Positions 55,220-64,000 of a stretch of 64,000 nucleotides of DNA are shown in pieces (positions within the stretch are counted from its first letter, which is position 1; each line of letters begins with the position of its first letter). The translations under genes were made by a program, and so were the position numbers. The stretch is taken from contig NZ_BBRF01000001.1 in assembly GCF_000975135.1 (NCBI RefSeq), positions 77,744 to 141,743 on the forward strand. Reading direction: 5' to 3'. Under the pieces are notes generated by a model. The model searched no databases. It saw only the letters and a program-made list of their open reading frames with translations, and was not told where the DNA came from. This stretch comes from Demequina aurantiaca (GTDB lineage: Bacteria; Actinomycetota; Actinomycetes; Actinomycetales; Demequinaceae).

Positions 55220-56511
55220 TACTCTCCCTCAATTCGCAGCACAGACAGTACTGCGTTGACCGCGTCGTTGGCGCGCAGGTCCGAGACCATCTGGTCAAGG
55301 TCCTTCTCTGGCGCGCGATGCGTCGAAATCACTAGTTCGGCGGTGCCCTCGGCCCCCGCGCTCTGGCGGACTGTCTCGATTGAGATGCCCTTGCCTGCGA
55401 GAATCGCGGACACGGCGGCGAGCACGCCGGGCCGGTCCGCAACATTGAGTCGCAGCTGGAAACGGGTGAGTGCGGCCGAGATTGGCAGCACGGGCAAATC
55501 CGCGTAGTTCGACTCGCGGGGGCCCTTGCCGCCACCAGCGATGTGGCGCGCCACGGAGACTACGTCGCCCATTACGGCCGATGCCGTGGGCGCCCCTCCC
55601 GCTCCCTGTCCGTAAAACATGAGTTCGCCGGCTGACTCCGCCTCGATGAACACAGCGTTGAACGCGCCGCGCACGCCGGCGAGTGGGTGAGTCAGCGGGA
55701 CCAGTGCTGGGTGCACGCGAACCGTCACACCATCGTCAGCGCTCTCGGCGATCGCGAGCAGCTTGATGACGTGGCCTGACTCGGTGGCCGCGGCCACATC
55801 CGCCGCCGTCACAGAACTGATGCCCTCGCAGAACACGTCGTCGAGCGATACCCGCTGGTGGAATGCGAGAGACGCGAGGATCGCGGCCTTGGCCGCGGCA
55901 TCGTGGCCCTCGACGTCTGCCGTGGGGTCCGCCTCGGCGTAGCCCAGCCGCTGCGCCTCCGCGACGACCTCGTCGTACGGAAGACCCTTGGTCGTCATCT
56001 CGTCGAGCACGTAGTTCGTGGTGCCATTCACGATGCCGAGGATGCGTTGCACGCGGTCACCCGCGAGAGACTCACGTACGGGACGCACCAACGGGATGGC
56101 ACCCGCGACGGCGGCCTCGAAATACAGGTCCGTGTTAGCCGCATCGGCGGCCTCGTAAAGCTCGGCACCCTTCTGGGCGAGCAAAGCCTTGTTCGCGGTG
56201 ACGACGGCCTTGCCGGCGCCCAGTGCGTCCATGATCGCGGTTCGCGCGGGTTCGATACCGCCCATCAACTCGACCACGATGTCGGACGAAGCGATGAGCG
56301 CGGCGAGGTCCGAGGTGAGCAGGTCACGCGGCACCACTGGGTCGCGCTCGACCGAGGTGTCGCGGACATACACACCACTGATCTGAACAGGTGCGCCCAC
56401 TCGGGCGGCCATGTCCTCGGCCTGCTCGGTGAGCAGCCGGATCACCTGGGTGCCCACGGTTCCGCATCCAAGGATGGCGATTTTCACGGGGTCAGCAGTC
56501 TGTTGAGGCAC
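55219..56511 (-). CDS. hom: Homoserine dehydrogenase
   Basis: A 430-residue enzyme that reduces aspartate semialdehyde to homoserine. The NAD(P) motif is AILGCGTVG (12-20); [12 protein letters not shown] and [14 protein letters not shown] are catalytic-domain signatures. A C-terminal ACT domain ([29 protein letters not shown], from about residue 353) suggests threonine feedback control. The GTG at 56511 is six bases after TAAGGT (complement of 56518-56523), indicating a leaderless operon start. Confidence 0.96.
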   Translation of the reverse strand: MPQQTADPVKIAILGCGTVGTQVIRLLTEQAEDMAARVGAPVQISGVYVRDTSVERDPVVPRDLLTSDLAALIASSDIVVELMGGIEPARTAIMDALGAGKAVVTANKALLAQKGAELYEAADAANTDLYFEAAVAGAIPLVRPVRESLAGDRVQRILGIVNGTTNYVLDEMTTKGLPYDEVVAEAQRLGYAEADPTADVEGHDAAAKAAILASLAFHQRVSLDDVFCEGISSVTAADVAAATESGHVIKLLAIAESADDGVTVRVHPALVPLTHPLAGVRGAFNAVFIEAESAGELMFYGQGAGGAPTASAVMGDVVSVARHIAGGGKGPRESNYADLPVLPISAALTRFQLRLNVADRPGVLAAVSAILAGKGISIETVRQSAGAEGTAELVISTHRAPEKDLDQMVSDLRANDAVNAVLSVLRIEGE

Positions 56512-56517
56512 GGCTAC

Positions 56518-56523
56518 ACCTTA
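56518..56523 (-). promoter_or_regulatory. -10 element of the hom-thrC-thrB operon (leaderless)
   Basis: On the minus strand TAAGGT is followed by GTAGCC and the GTG at 56511. No attenuator-like leader is possible if transcription starts here. Confidence 0.55.
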
Positions 56524-56581
56524 GCGGTTGTACGGGGCAGGGTGGGAGTCGCCCGCCTCACCCTCGTCCACACATAGAGAG

Positions 56582-56630
56582 GCCCACGACCCCGGCGTGC
56601 TGAGGGATACACCGGGGCCGTGGGGGTCAT
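56582..56630 (-). terminator. Terminator between the small acidic gene and hom
   Basis: CCCACGACCCCGG and CCGGGGCCGTGGG pair with one small bulge to give a strong GC-rich stem, about 45 bases after the stop of the gene at 56673. It separates that gene from the hom promoter. Confidence 0.75.
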
Positions 56631-56672
56631 GCGTGAGGTCGAGCCATGGAAGGCGGTGACCTCACAAACTTG

Positions 56673-56894
56673 TCAGTTGCCGCCAGGACGGGCAGGCGGG
56701 ATGCTCTGGACGTCTTCCGCGAGCGTGGCGTCCTCATTGCCCTCCGAGTAGTCGGACTCATTGCTCACGACCTTCTCGCCGTCAAGTACTGAATGGCCGC
56801 GCTCCTCGCGCTCCTTCACTACCTCTTCAGCGATCTCGTGCAGGGCTGCAGTCTTCTCATGCTCAGTTGCGGGGACGTTCTCTGAACCAGTCAT
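56673..56894 (-). CDS. Small acidic protein of unknown function
   Basis: A 73-residue, strongly acidic, hydrophilic protein (MTGSENVPATEHEKTAAL, EEVVKEREERGHSVLDGEKVV, SNESDYSEGNEDATL). It has no cysteines or membrane segment and is probably partly disordered. AGGAG eight bases before the ATG at 56894 and a terminator after it support a real gene. I do not recognise the family. Confidence 0.65.
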   Translation of the reverse strand: MTGSENVPATEHEKTAALHEIAEEVVKEREERGHSVLDGEKVVSNESDYSEGNEDATLAEDVQSIPPARPGGN

Positions 56895-56985
56895 TGGAAC
56901 CACTCCTTTTCACGACGTCGTTGTGCGGGCCTTCACTATTGGTAACGAATAGGTCACGGAAGTATTCCGCCCTTCTCAGAATTTC

Positions 56986-57180
56986 TTAGATTCCCGGGGG
57001 CTTGGGCGGAATCTCGGCGCGTGCTTCGGCGGCCTCTGCCTCATCATGCTCACGCTGGATGGGATCCTCGGTGCCGTCAAAGTACTCCTCGAGGGCGGCA
57101 TCGTTGTCCGCATTCCGGCGCGGCTTGTCGGCCTCGTCGTTGTTGGGCTCGTCCTTGTCATGATGTTTGAAGATAGACAC
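56986..57180 (-). CDS. Small charged protein of unknown function
   Basis: A 64-residue protein rich in Asp, Glu and Asn (SIFKHHDKDEPNNDEADKP, ALEEYFDGTEDPIQREHDEAEAAEARAEIPPKPPG). The GTG at 57180 is the likely start because codons upstream run toward the divergent phosphatase promoter. Like its neighbour it looks disordered. No family is recognised; confidence rests on codon use and position. Confidence 0.55.
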   Translation of the reverse strand: MSIFKHHDKDEPNNDEADKPRRNADNDAALEEYFDGTEDPIQREHDEAEAAEARAEIPPKPPGI

Positions 57181-57293
57181 GTGTCGCCTGCCTCTCACTC
57201 GCCTTGAGCCGCGCCGCCATGACGCTCTCTCAATATAACTTTGTGCACGGCCGCGCGTCGGCTGAGAAGTCACATTGGGGACGACTCGTCATC

Positions 57294-57299
57294 TACGGT
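57294..57299 (+). promoter_or_regulatory. -10 element, leaderless start of the tyrosine phosphatase gene
   Basis: TACGGT is followed by six bases (GGGCTG) and the ATG at 57306. Confidence 0.45.
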
Positions 57300-57305
57300 G
57301 GGCTG

Positions 57306-57857
57306 ATGACAACCCCCGCGCGCGTTCTGATGGTCTGTACCGGCAACATCTGCCGCTCCCCCGCCATGCACTACCTCGCCGCGCGCGACTGGGGCGAGGC
57401 GGCCCAGGTCAGCTCCGCTGGAACGTACGCGGAAATTGGTATGGACGTCCCGCCGCCGATGCGAAGGTCCGCTTCCGCCGCCGGGCTCACCATTCCTCGC
57501 CACCGGCCTACGCAGCTCGACGAGGGCCTCATTGCACGCGCCAATCTGGTTCTCGTGGCCACCGAATCTCACCGCCGCTGGATCGAGGATGAACTCGGCA
57601 CCGTTCCGGACCACGTGTTCGGACTCAAGCAGGTCGCCGAACTCGCATCGCGAGCGCCGGCACCCGACGGCGAGACAGCGGGAGCGCGGCTGACGAACGC
57701 CGCAGCCGTCCTACGCGCCGAGCACGACCGCGAGGGCGCGCCCCTGCGCAGCCTGGACGATCCGTGGTCGCGAGACCAGGTCACATACGACCGGGTCTAC
57801 GGCGAGATCGCCGATGCCCTGGCCGAGATCGCTACTTGGGCGCGGCTGTCCGACTAG
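57306..57857 (+). CDS. Low-molecular-weight protein-tyrosine phosphatase
   Basis: A 183-residue phosphatase that removes phosphate from phosphotyrosine. The P-loop VLMVCTGNICRSP carries nucleophile Cys11 and Arg17; the general acid is probably Asp152 in LDDPWSRDQVTYDRVY, the DP motif of the family. The insertion and C-terminal helix match actinobacterial members, which can also act on arginine phosphate or wall-synthesis regulators. The ATG at 57306 removes a non-conserved N-terminal extension. Confidence 0.9.
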   Translation: MTTPARVLMVCTGNICRSPAMHYLAARDWGEAAQVSSAGTYAEIGMDVPPPMRRSASAAGLTIPRHRPTQLDEGLIARANLVLVATESHRRWIEDELGTVPDHVFGLKQVAELASRAPAPDGETAGARLTNAAAVLRAEHDREGAPLRSLDDPWSRDQVTYDRVYGEIADALAEIATWARLSD

Positions 57858-57863
57858 GCGCCC

Positions 57864-57879
57864 CGTGGCGAACGCCACG
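57864..57879. terminator. Short hairpin between the phosphatase gene and lysA
   Basis: CGTGGCG and CGCCACG form seven-base arms around AA in the 53-base gap between the convergent genes. It may terminate both; no T-run is present. Confidence 0.45.
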
Positions 57880-57910
57880 CGCTGGGCATGACGAGCGAAG
57901 GCGGACCGGG

Positions 57911-59248
57911 TTACTCGGCCGCGACGTCCCAGCGCAGGAGGTCGTCGAGGGTATCGCGGCGGATCAGCACCGTTGACTGACCGTCCCGTACGGAAACCAC
58001 GGCCGGACGCAATGCGGCGTTGTAATTGTTGGCCATCGAGCGGCCGTACGCACCGGTGGCCGGAACCGCCAGCAGGTCTCCGCGCGCAACGTCGTGAGGC
58101 AACTGGACATCCCGCACCACCACGTCGCCGGACTCGCAGTGTTTGCCGACCACACGGCTCAGCGCCGACTCGGCATCCGAGAGCCGCGAGGCCACTGTGG
58201 CCGTGTACTCAGCCTGGTAGGTAATGGTGCGCATGTTGTCGCTCATTCCGCCATCGACCGCGACATACTGTCGTCCACCGCCGTCCTCGAGCTGCACCTG
58301 CTTCACGACCCCGACCGTGTATAGCGTCATACCGGCTGGGCCGGCGATCGCCCGGCCGGGCTCGATGCTGAAGCGAGGCCACGTGCCGCCCACCTTGGCG
58401 ACGGCGGCCTCCACTGCATCGGCGATGCCGTAAGCCGCGTCACGGGTCTCGAGGGCCTCGCCGGTCTCGGTGTACGCGATCGCGTAGCCGCCGCCTAGGT
58501 CCACCTCGGGAAGTTCGGCACCGGTATCGGCGGTGAAGGCACCACGGAGGCCGAGCATGCGCTCCGCGCTCTCCTGGAACGCTGCAAGCGACAGGATCTG
58601 GCTGCCAATGTGCGTGTGTATGCCAAGGAGGTTGAGGTTTGCGGCGTCGTGACACGCGACAAGCGCCTCGTACGCGGCACCGCTCGCGAGTGACAAGCCA
58701 AACTTCTGGTCCTCGTGGCTCGTGGCGATGTACTCGTGTCCACCCGCGTGTACGCCGGTGGTCACGCGCACCATGACGGGCGCTACGACGGACAGTTCGG
58801 CGGCGAGAGCCTCCAGCACCTCGATCTCAGTGAACGAGTCGACGATGATGCGCCCCACGCCCACCTCGAGCGCGCGGCGCAACTCCGCATCGGACTTGTT
58901 GTTGCCGTGCAAGCCAATGTGCTGCGGCGCAACGCCCCCGCGGAGCGCAATCTCGAGCTCCCCCAGAGACGCGACATCGACGCACAGATCCTCCTCGCGC
59001 ATCCACCGGGCGACCTGTGAGCACAGGAACGCCTTGCTCGCGTAGTACACGTCCACCTCGGCTCCCTTGCGCCCAAACGCGGCCGCGAAGTGGTCGCGAA
59101 AGGCCGCGGCACGGGCACGCATGTCAGCCTCATCTACGACATAGAGCGGCGTGCCGTGCTCGGCAGCGAGCTCGCGTACGTCAACGCCGCCCACGGAGAT
59201 CGCGCCGTCGGACGTGCGCTTGACGGACGAGGACCAGACGGAAGCCAT
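57911..59248 (-). CDS. lysA: Diaminopimelate decarboxylase
   Basis: A 445-residue PLP enzyme that makes lysine from meso-diaminopimelate. The PLP lysine is Lys72 (VYYASKAFLC); HGNNKSDAEL and VDLGGGYAIAY line the barrel, and GKHCESGDVVV with GAYGRSMANNYN complete the dimer active site. The ATG at 59248 is chosen, preceded by GAGGA; the longer open frame runs into argS. Two bases separate it from the argS stop, and the two form an operon. Confidence 0.95.
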   Translation of the reverse strand: MASVWSSSVKRTSDGAISVGGVDVRELAAEHGTPLYVVDEADMRARAAAFRDHFAAAFGRKGAEVDVYYASKAFLCSQVARWMREEDLCVDVASLGELEIALRGGVAPQHIGLHGNNKSDAELRRALEVGVGRIIVDSFTEIEVLEALAAELSVVAPVMVRVTTGVHAGGHEYIATSHEDQKFGLSLASGAAYEALVACHDAANLNLLGIHTHIGSQILSLAAFQESAERMLGLRGAFTADTGAELPEVDLGGGYAIAYTETGEALETRDAAYGIADAVEAAVAKVGGTWPRFSIEPGRAIAGPAGMTLYTVGVVKQVQLEDGGGRQYVAVDGGMSDNMRTITYQAEYTATVASRLSDAESALSRVVGKHCESGDVVVRDVQLPHDVARGDLLAVPATGAYGRSMANNYNAALRPAVVSVRDGQSTVLIRRDTLDDLLRWDVAAE

Positions 59249-59250
59249 CG

Positions 59251-60924
59251 CTACATCCTCTCCGGGGCGCTCACACCCAGCAGTTTCAGGCCATTGCGCA
59301 GCACAACACCGGTCGCGTCGTTCAGCCATAGGCGCGTGTGGTTGAGGTCGGTGACCTCCTCGTCGCCCAGCGGAGTCACGCGGGTGCGGTCGTACCAACC
59401 GTGGAACGCCGAGGCGACGTCCTCGAGGTAGCGGGCCACCCGGTGCTGCTCACGGAACTCGACGGCCTGCGCCACGATGCGGGGGAACTCGCCCAAGATG
59501 CCCAACAGTTTTGCCTCGGCCTCGTGCGTCAGCAGGCTCGGGTCGAACGCCTTGTCCCGCGAGATGCCGTACTCGGCGGCGTTGCGAGCCACGCCAGCCG
59601 TACGAGCGTGGGCGTACTGGACGTAGAAGATGGGGTTTGCGTTGGACTTGGATGCGAGCAGGTCCAGGTCGATGTCGATGGTCGAGTCGGCGCTCGAGCG
59701 GGCGAGCGCGTAGCGCGCCGCGTCTACTCCGACCACGTCGACCAGGTCCTCCATGGTCACCACCGTGCCGGCGCGCTTGGACATGCGCACGGGGGCGCCG
59801 TCCTTCACGAGGTTGACCATCTGGCCGATGATGACCTCGACGGTCTCGGCATCGTCTCCGAACGCAGCGGCCGCGGCCTTCAGGCGCGCGATGTAGCCGT
59901 GGTGATCCGCGCCTAGCAGGTAGATGCAGAGGTCGGCACCGCGGTGGCGCTTGTCGCTGAAGTACGCGAGGTCGCCGGCGATGTAGGCGGGCTTGCCGTC
60001 GGACTTGATGACCACGCGGTCCTTGTCGTCGCCATAGTCGGTGGAGCGTAACCACCACGCGCCATCCGCCTCATAAAGCGATCCGGTGGTCTTCAGGTGA
60101 TCCAACGCCTTGGTCACGGCGCCAGACTTGTGCAGAGAATCCTCGTGGAAGTAGACATCGAAGTCCACGCCAAAGTCATGCAGTGACTGCTTGATCTGCG
60201 CGAACATGAGGCGCACGCCCCGGTCGCGGAAAAACTCCTGAGCCTCGTCGCGCGGCAACTCAATGGGGTCGTCGTCGCCAGCCGCGGCGGCCTCGAGCAT
60301 GACCTCGTTCGCGATGTCTTGGATGTACTGACCGGCATAGCCGTTCTCCGGGGTGTCCTCCCCCAGCACGACTGCGAGCAACGACTTGGCGAAGTTGTCG
60401 ATCTGACCGCCGTGGTCGTTGAAGTAGTACTCACGCACCACGTCGGCACCGTGGAACTCGAGCAGGCGAGCGATCGAGTCTCCTACGGCCGCCCAGCGCG
60501 TTCCACCTAGGTGGATGGGGCCCGTGGGGTTCGCTGACACGAACTCGATGTTGACGGTCTTGCCGGTCAGCGACTCGCCGCTTCCGTAACCCTCGCCGTA
60601 GTCGACGATGCCCTTGGCCAACTCTCCTGCAGCTCCAGCGCCCAGGCGAATGTTGATGAAGCCGGGGCCCGCGACCTCAGCCGAATCGATGCCATCCGCG
60701 TCTGCGAGACGCTCGCACAGGGTCTCAGCAAACTCACGCGGGTTGGTGCCCGCCTGCTTGGCGAGCTGCATCGCGATGTTCGTGGCCCAGTCACCGTGCT
60801 CGCGCTGGCGCGGGCGGTCCACACGCACCTCGGGTACGTCAAAGGGCGACAGTTGGAAGTCGCTGTCGTCAATTCCGCTGAGAATGGCGGCACGGATGGT
60901 CTCGGAGAGTTCTTCTGGAGTCAC
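59251..60924 (-). CDS. argS: Arginyl-tRNA synthetase
   Basis: A 557-residue class I synthetase. The N-terminal tRNA-binding domain is followed by the HIGH-type motif PTGPIHLGG (133-141), and the KMSKS-equivalent is [13 protein letters not shown]. The C-terminal DALR domain ends [12 protein letters not shown]. The GTG at 60924 lies six bases after TAGACT (complement of 60931-60936), a leaderless start. It is cotranscribed with lysA, a common actinobacterial pairing. Confidence 0.96.
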   Translation of the reverse strand: MTPEELSETIRAAILSGIDDSDFQLSPFDVPEVRVDRPRQREHGDWATNIAMQLAKQAGTNPREFAETLCERLADADGIDSAEVAGPGFINIRLGAGAAGELAKGIVDYGEGYGSGESLTGKTVNIEFVSANPTGPIHLGGTRWAAVGDSIARLLEFHGADVVREYYFNDHGGQIDNFAKSLLAVVLGEDTPENGYAGQYIQDIANEVMLEAAAAGDDDPIELPRDEAQEFFRDRGVRLMFAQIKQSLHDFGVDFDVYFHEDSLHKSGAVTKALDHLKTTGSLYEADGAWWLRSTDYGDDKDRVVIKSDGKPAYIAGDLAYFSDKRHRGADLCIYLLGADHHGYIARLKAAAAAFGDDAETVEVIIGQMVNLVKDGAPVRMSKRAGTVVTMEDLVDVVGVDAARYALARSSADSTIDIDLDLLASKSNANPIFYVQYAHARTAGVARNAAEYGISRDKAFDPSLLTHEAEAKLLGILGEFPRIVAQAVEFREQHRVARYLEDVASAFHGWYDRTRVTPLGDEEVTDLNHTRLWLNDATGVVLRNGLKLLGVSAPERM

Positions 60925-60930
60925 CCGGTC

Positions 60931-60936
60931 AGTCTA
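60931..60936 (-). promoter_or_regulatory. -10 element of argS-lysA (leaderless)
   Basis: On the minus strand TAGACT is followed by GACCGG and the GTG at 60924. Confidence 0.55.
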
Positions 60937-60999
60937 TCCGCGTCACTCGCGCCCGCGTGTGCGCCCTCGGTTCGAGCTCGCGTGCGAGCATCCGGCTTG

Positions 61000-61764
61000 C
61001 TACTGGGGCACAACCTCGCGGGGTACGCCGCGCTCGATGACCGCCAGGCGGGCACCGTCTCCGAACCGTGCGAAGTTGTCGAGGAACACCTCGCGCGGCT
61101 CGGTGAAGTGCGCCCAGTCGTCGATGTGCACGGGGACGATGCTGGCCGCGGGCCACATTCCGGCCACCTGGGCAGCGCGCTCCGCATCGAGCGTCAACAG
61201 CACGTCGCCGATGCTGGCAGCCTTCGCTCCCCCGGCGAACAGTACGGCGACGGCGACGTCGGGAAAGCGTTCGGAGACCTGTCGGGCCTTCGCCACCGAC
61301 GCATTGTCGCCCGAGACGTAGACGGTGGGCCAGCCATCGGCTTCCAACACAAAACCGGTGACCTGTCCCGCCAGGTGCTTGACGGCACTCGTGCCGTGCC
61401 GTGCCGCGACGGCGGTGATGGTGACCGTGGCATCGGCTCCCTCGACGGAGAGCGAATCCCACCGAGCCATGCCGTGCGCGAGATCAAGCCGCTCGCCGCC
61501 CTCGGGCGTCGTGAGGACCAAGCCAGCGTCGGAAAGCATCGCGCGGCCGGACACATCCAGGTTGTCCTCGTGTTCGTCATGAGAAAGCAGCACGACGTCC
61601 ACCCGGCCGATGCTGTCGCTGGGGACGGCGGGACCGGTTAACTTGGTGAGGTTTCCGCTCGGGCCGGGCGCATCGAACGTGGGGTCGGTGAGAAAGCGCA
61701 GCCCCGCATAGTCGAATACGACGGTGGGACCACCGATAAGGGTGAAGGAAATGGGGTGACTCAT
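61000..61764 (-). CDS. Metallo-beta-lactamase-fold hydrolase (UlaG-like)
   Basis: A 254-residue MBL-fold protein. ISFTLIGGPTVVFDYAGLRFLTDPTFD is the start of the UlaG/YtnP-type family; LLSHDEHEDNLD is the metal motif, here HDEHEDNLD in place of the usual HxHxDH; further ligands are probably the His in AARHGTS, the Asp in YVSGDNASV and the His in PVHIDDWAHF. The changed first motif may alter metal binding. The substrate is unknown. Confidence 0.85.
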   Translation of the reverse strand: MSHPISFTLIGGPTVVFDYAGLRFLTDPTFDAPGPSGNLTKLTGPAVPSDSIGRVDVVLLSHDEHEDNLDVSGRAMLSDAGLVLTTPEGGERLDLAHGMARWDSLSVEGADATVTITAVAARHGTSAVKHLAGQVTGFVLEADGWPTVYVSGDNASVAKARQVSERFPDVAVAVLFAGGAKAASIGDVLLTLDAERAAQVAGMWPAASIVPVHIDDWAHFTEPREVFLDNFARFGDGARLAVIERGVPREVVPQ

Positions 61765-61803
61765 GAAGCCATTGTTGCGCGCTCATCTCGCCCGGCGATA
61801 CCG

Positions 61804-62154
61804 CTAGCGTGCGAGCGCGTCCGTCACGAGGTAGATCACGCAGGCGATGCCGAGCGCGAGGACGGAGAGCGTGAGTACCGCCGCCGGCGGGCCCGACGGT
61901 TGCAGTGTTCCCGTCGCGACGAGTTCCGCGTGTGCGCGGCGGTACCTCCGCGCGGACGTCACGTAGGTCGCGACGGCGAGCGCCATGCCGATCACGCCCA
62001 GGGCGAGAACAACGACGCCGCCGTTCCCGGCAAGCACCTTGATGGATGCGGCGCAGGCGAGCCCAAAGGACAGTGCGGTGCGCCGCCACGCCAGTAGCGT
62101 GCGCTCAGGCTGCAGCCCCTCGTCGAAGGGCTTGTCGACGTATCCCTCGGTCAT
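61804..62154 (-). CDS. DUF202 membrane protein 1
   Basis: A 116-residue protein with three hydrophobic segments (about 27-42, 47-67, 91-112). GLQPERTLLAWRRTALSF is the DUF202 signature. The family is widespread and uncharacterised. It is the neighbour of a second DUF202 gene, a recurrent arrangement. Confidence 0.85.
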   Translation of the reverse strand: MTEGYVDKPFDEGLQPERTLLAWRRTALSFGLACAASIKVLAGNGGVVVLALGVIGMALAVATYVTSARRYRRAHAELVATGTLQPSGPPAAVLTLSVLALGIACVIYLVTDALAR

Positions 62155-62196
62155 GCCGGCACCACTATGCGCACGGCAGTCTCTGGACGTCGCACG

Positions 62197-62568
62197 TCAC
62201 CACAGCAGCCCGGCACCGATCAGTACGACACCGATCGCGATTCCAACGGAGAGCACTGGGCCAGTCATCGGTCCCGGCAGGGCCCGGCCCTGACGCAGTG
62301 ACTGCTCGGTGCGCGCCCAACCGAACCAGGCCTGAGCGGTGGCGAGGAGGCCGAGACCTACGAACAGGCTGGCGGCGACCAGCCGCAGCACCGGGTTGAT
62401 CGGCACGGCCAGTGCCTCCAGCGCCACGCCGGTGGCGAACAGAGCAAGGGCGGTGCGGGTCCACGCCAGGAAGGTACGTTCGTTGGCGAGGCTGAACCGG
62501 GGGTCCGGCTCGTCGCCCATCGAATACACCCGTGGTGGGAACCGCTTCCGCCCTTGCTCGTCGCTCAT
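62197..62568 (-). CDS. DUF202 (YidH-type) membrane protein 2
   Basis: A 123-residue protein. FSLANERTFLAWTRTALALFATGVALE is the YidH/DUF202 signature, followed by two more hydrophobic segments. The ATG at 62568 overlaps the sulfatase stop (ATGA), so it is translated after the sulfatase. A 247-residue open frame upstream overlaps the sulfatase gene in another frame and is not used. Confidence 0.88.
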   Translation of the reverse strand: MSDEQGRKRFPPRVYSMGDEPDPRFSLANERTFLAWTRTALALFATGVALEALAVPINPVLRLVAASLFVGLGLLATAQAWFGWARTEQSLRQGRALPGPMTGPVLSVGIAIGVVLIGAGLLW

Positions 62569-64000
62569 GAGACCAGTGTGCCCTGGTCTGCGCCCAACGT
62601 CACCTCTGGGCTTGGCTCGAAGCCGATGCGGAAGGCACCGACGTAGACCTGGCCACGGCCCTCCAGCTCGACTGGCGCCGTCAACAGGTTCCACGCGCGC
62701 CCCTTGATCTGAGCCTGGGCCATCATCTCCATGAAGTTGGTGGGCTTGGGCAGTGGCTCGCGTGGCGGCTCCGTGGTCCAGCCAACTGTCGCGCCGGGCG
62801 TCTCGCACGTCGCCGTGAGCACACCGTCTTCGACGGACACGACCGGCTCTGCGGTGAGTTGGCGCTTGCCCCCCGGGCGCCACATCTCGATCAGCTCGTC
62901 CTCGGGCATGAGGCCCAGATCGGGATAGGTGGCGCTCCACTCGTCAAGGGCGCCGCGCAGGCGGTCGAGTGTCTCTGCGTGCGCGGGATCGGTGGCCAGG
63001 TTGACGGTCTCGTGCGGGTCGTTGCGGATGTTGTACAGCTCCTCGGGCTCCTTGGCCGAGCTGACGTAGGAGCGCTGCAACGGCGTAAGTTTGTCGGGCA
63101 CTTCGCCCTCGCCCAACTGCCCCGCTTCCTCGAACGTGAGGCGGCGCATTTCACCCCAGGTCGCCAGCTTGTCCGGGTAATCGCAGTGCGTCATATGTGG
63201 ACGGTCGGGGTGCAGGTGGCGCACATAGCGGAACTGCTCGTCGCGCACGGTGCGGACGGTGTCGAGTTGCTCGTCCATGCGGTCACGGCCACCAAAGGCG
63301 TAGCGAGCTGCCGGAAGATCGGTGCCCTCGTCGTCAAAGAGCGGCGTGCCGTGCATGTGCGCGGGGATCTCAATTCCCGCGGCACGCAGCATGGTGGGTG
63401 CGAGGTCGATCATCTGCATGACCTCGGGACGCGAGGTACCGGCCTCAAGCTTGCCTGGCCAGCGCATGATGAGCGGCTCGCGCAGGCCAGATTCCGTGGC
63501 CCAACGCTTGGCGCGCGGCATGCCGAGGCCATGATCTGACCAGAACACCACGATGGTGTTGTCGGCGAGACCGTCCTCTTCGAGCTGCTCGAGGAAGGTG
63601 CCTACCTCATGGTCCATCTCAGTAATGAGGTCGAGGTAGCGTGCCCAGGACTTTCGGAATACCTCGGTGTCCGGGTAATAGGGAGGAAGCGTGATCGAGT
63701 CCGGGTCGTGCCGGTCCTCGTCCGCCACGTGCGACGTTGCCTTGAAGAACGCCTCGTCGTCGAGGTAGATCTGCGACTCGTGCGTGACGAATCCATGGTG
63801 CGCCATGAAGAACGGCTGATCCTTGTCTGGGCGGTTGCGCCAGTGGGCACCCCCAGACAGGTCGTCGTAGGCCGTGGGTGGGATCTCCATCTGGAAGTCC
63901 GTGAAGAAAGAGTTGGCGGTGTAATAGCCGGCCTCGCGGAAGTACTGCGCGAGCAGGCCCACCTCGTCCGGCGGGACCGCACGCGTGCGCATGTGCATGG
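62565..64000 (-). CDS. Sulfatase (5' end off the window)
   Basis: About 478 residues of a type I sulfatase/alkaline-phosphatase-superfamily enzyme; the frame stays open to the right edge, so the N-terminus with the formylglycine motif (C/S-x-P-x-R) is missing. Seen here are FMAHHGFVTHESQIYLDD, DNTIVVFWSDHGLGMPRAKRWATESGLREPLIMRWPG (the conserved metal-binding Asp/His segment) and MIDLAPTMLRAAGIEIPAHMHGTPL. An extra all-beta C-terminal region with VGWTTEPPREPLPKP follows. No signal peptide can be judged. It may desulfate carbohydrates; substrate unknown. Confidence 0.9.
   Translation of the reverse strand, partial: MHMRTRAVPPDEVGLLAQYFREAGYYTANSFFTDFQMEIPPTAYDDLSGGAHWRNRPDKDQPFFMAHHGFVTHESQIYLDDEAFFKATSHVADEDRHDPDSITLPPYYPDTEVFRKSWARYLDLITEMDHEVGTFLEQLEEDGLADNTIVVFWSDHGLGMPRAKRWATESGLREPLIMRWPGKLEAGTSRPEVMQMIDLAPTMLRAAGIEIPAHMHGTPLFDDEGTDLPAARYAFGGRDRMDEQLDTVRTVRDEQFRYVRHLHPDRPHMTHCDYPDKLATWGEMRRLTFEEAGQLGEGEVPDKLTPLQRSYVSSAKEPEELYNIRNDPHETVNLATDPAHAETLDRLRGALDEWSATYPDLGLMPEDELIEMWRPGGKRQLTAEPVVSVEDGVLTATCETPGATVGWTTEPPREPLPKPTNFMEMMAQAQIKGRAWNLLTAPVELEGRGQVYVGAFRIGFEPSPEVTLGADQGTLVS

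Overview
The window is high-GC DNA from a Gram-positive actinobacterium, most likely of the Micrococcales; the genus cannot be fixed from the sequence. Supporting signs are a GlgE-type glycogen operon, NucS (the actinobacterial mismatch endonuclease) directly after atpC, a Scy/FilP-like coiled-coil protein, a Rho factor with a long Arg/Asn/Asp-rich insertion, frequent GTG starts, and many genes that look leaderless (TANNNT exactly six bases before the start codon). No rRNA, tRNA, CRISPR array, insertion sequence or prophage was found.

Layout. 0-2 kb: a truncated GH42 beta-galactosidase diverges from its likely LacI regulator, with a perfect 20-base palindrome between them. 2-8 kb: glgE-treS-glgB. 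8-11 kb: a thioredoxin-like/TPR chaperone, a lipoprotein and a two-helix membrane protein, in one minus-strand operon. 11.2-14.4 kb: a 911-residue coiled-coil protein built on 11-residue repeats, and a small partner. 14.4-17.8 kb: two alpha/beta hydrolases, a small zinc-ribbon-like protein and a GH1 beta-glucosidase. 17.8-26 kb: nucS and the whole F1Fo ATP synthase operon (atpI-B-E-F-H-A-G-D-C). 26-33.5 kb: wecA-like, tsaC, prmC, prfA, rpmE, then a single-gene DUF559 unit, then rho. 33.8-53.2 kb: an accessory block with DUF6325/SHOCT/DUF389/TRIC genes, a ROK regulator, a carbohydrate locus (ThuA, secreted GH5 mannanase, TIM-barrel isomerase, Gfo/Idh oxidoreductase, ribose-type ABC importer), a TetR-controlled heterodimeric ABC exporter, a GNAT acetyltransferase and a second DUF559 unit. 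53.2-61 kb: thrB-thrC-hom, small genes, a low-molecular-weight tyrosine phosphatase, lysA and argS. 61-64 kb: a metallo-beta-lactamase-fold protein, two DUF202 membrane proteins and a sulfatase running off the right edge.

How it fits together. The minus-strand order argS-lysA-hom-thrC-thrB-rho-rpmE-prfA-prmC-tsaC-wecA-atpI-atp operon-nucS is, from general knowledge, a conserved actinobacterial backbone. Here it is broken by an approximately 20 kb block between thrB and rho and by a DUF559 unit between rho and rpmE. The accessory block looks like plant-polysaccharide metabolism: mannan is cut outside the cell, sugars enter through the ABC importer, and ThuA/isomerase/oxidoreductase proteins process them. 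A 13-base motif shared by the ROK and importer promoters ties the regulator to the importer.

Most notable observation: the two DUF559 (Vsr-like, PD-(D/E)XK-type) genes are each enclosed by their own inverted repeats. One has an exact 21-bp pair; the other has an imperfect 42-bp pair whose ends form hairpins. Both units are about 1.1 kb, carry no transposase, and sit at or next to breaks in the conserved backbone. They look like single-gene, possibly mobile, units. A second unexpected signal is strong over-representation of the 8-mer GCCGATGC and its complement across the window.
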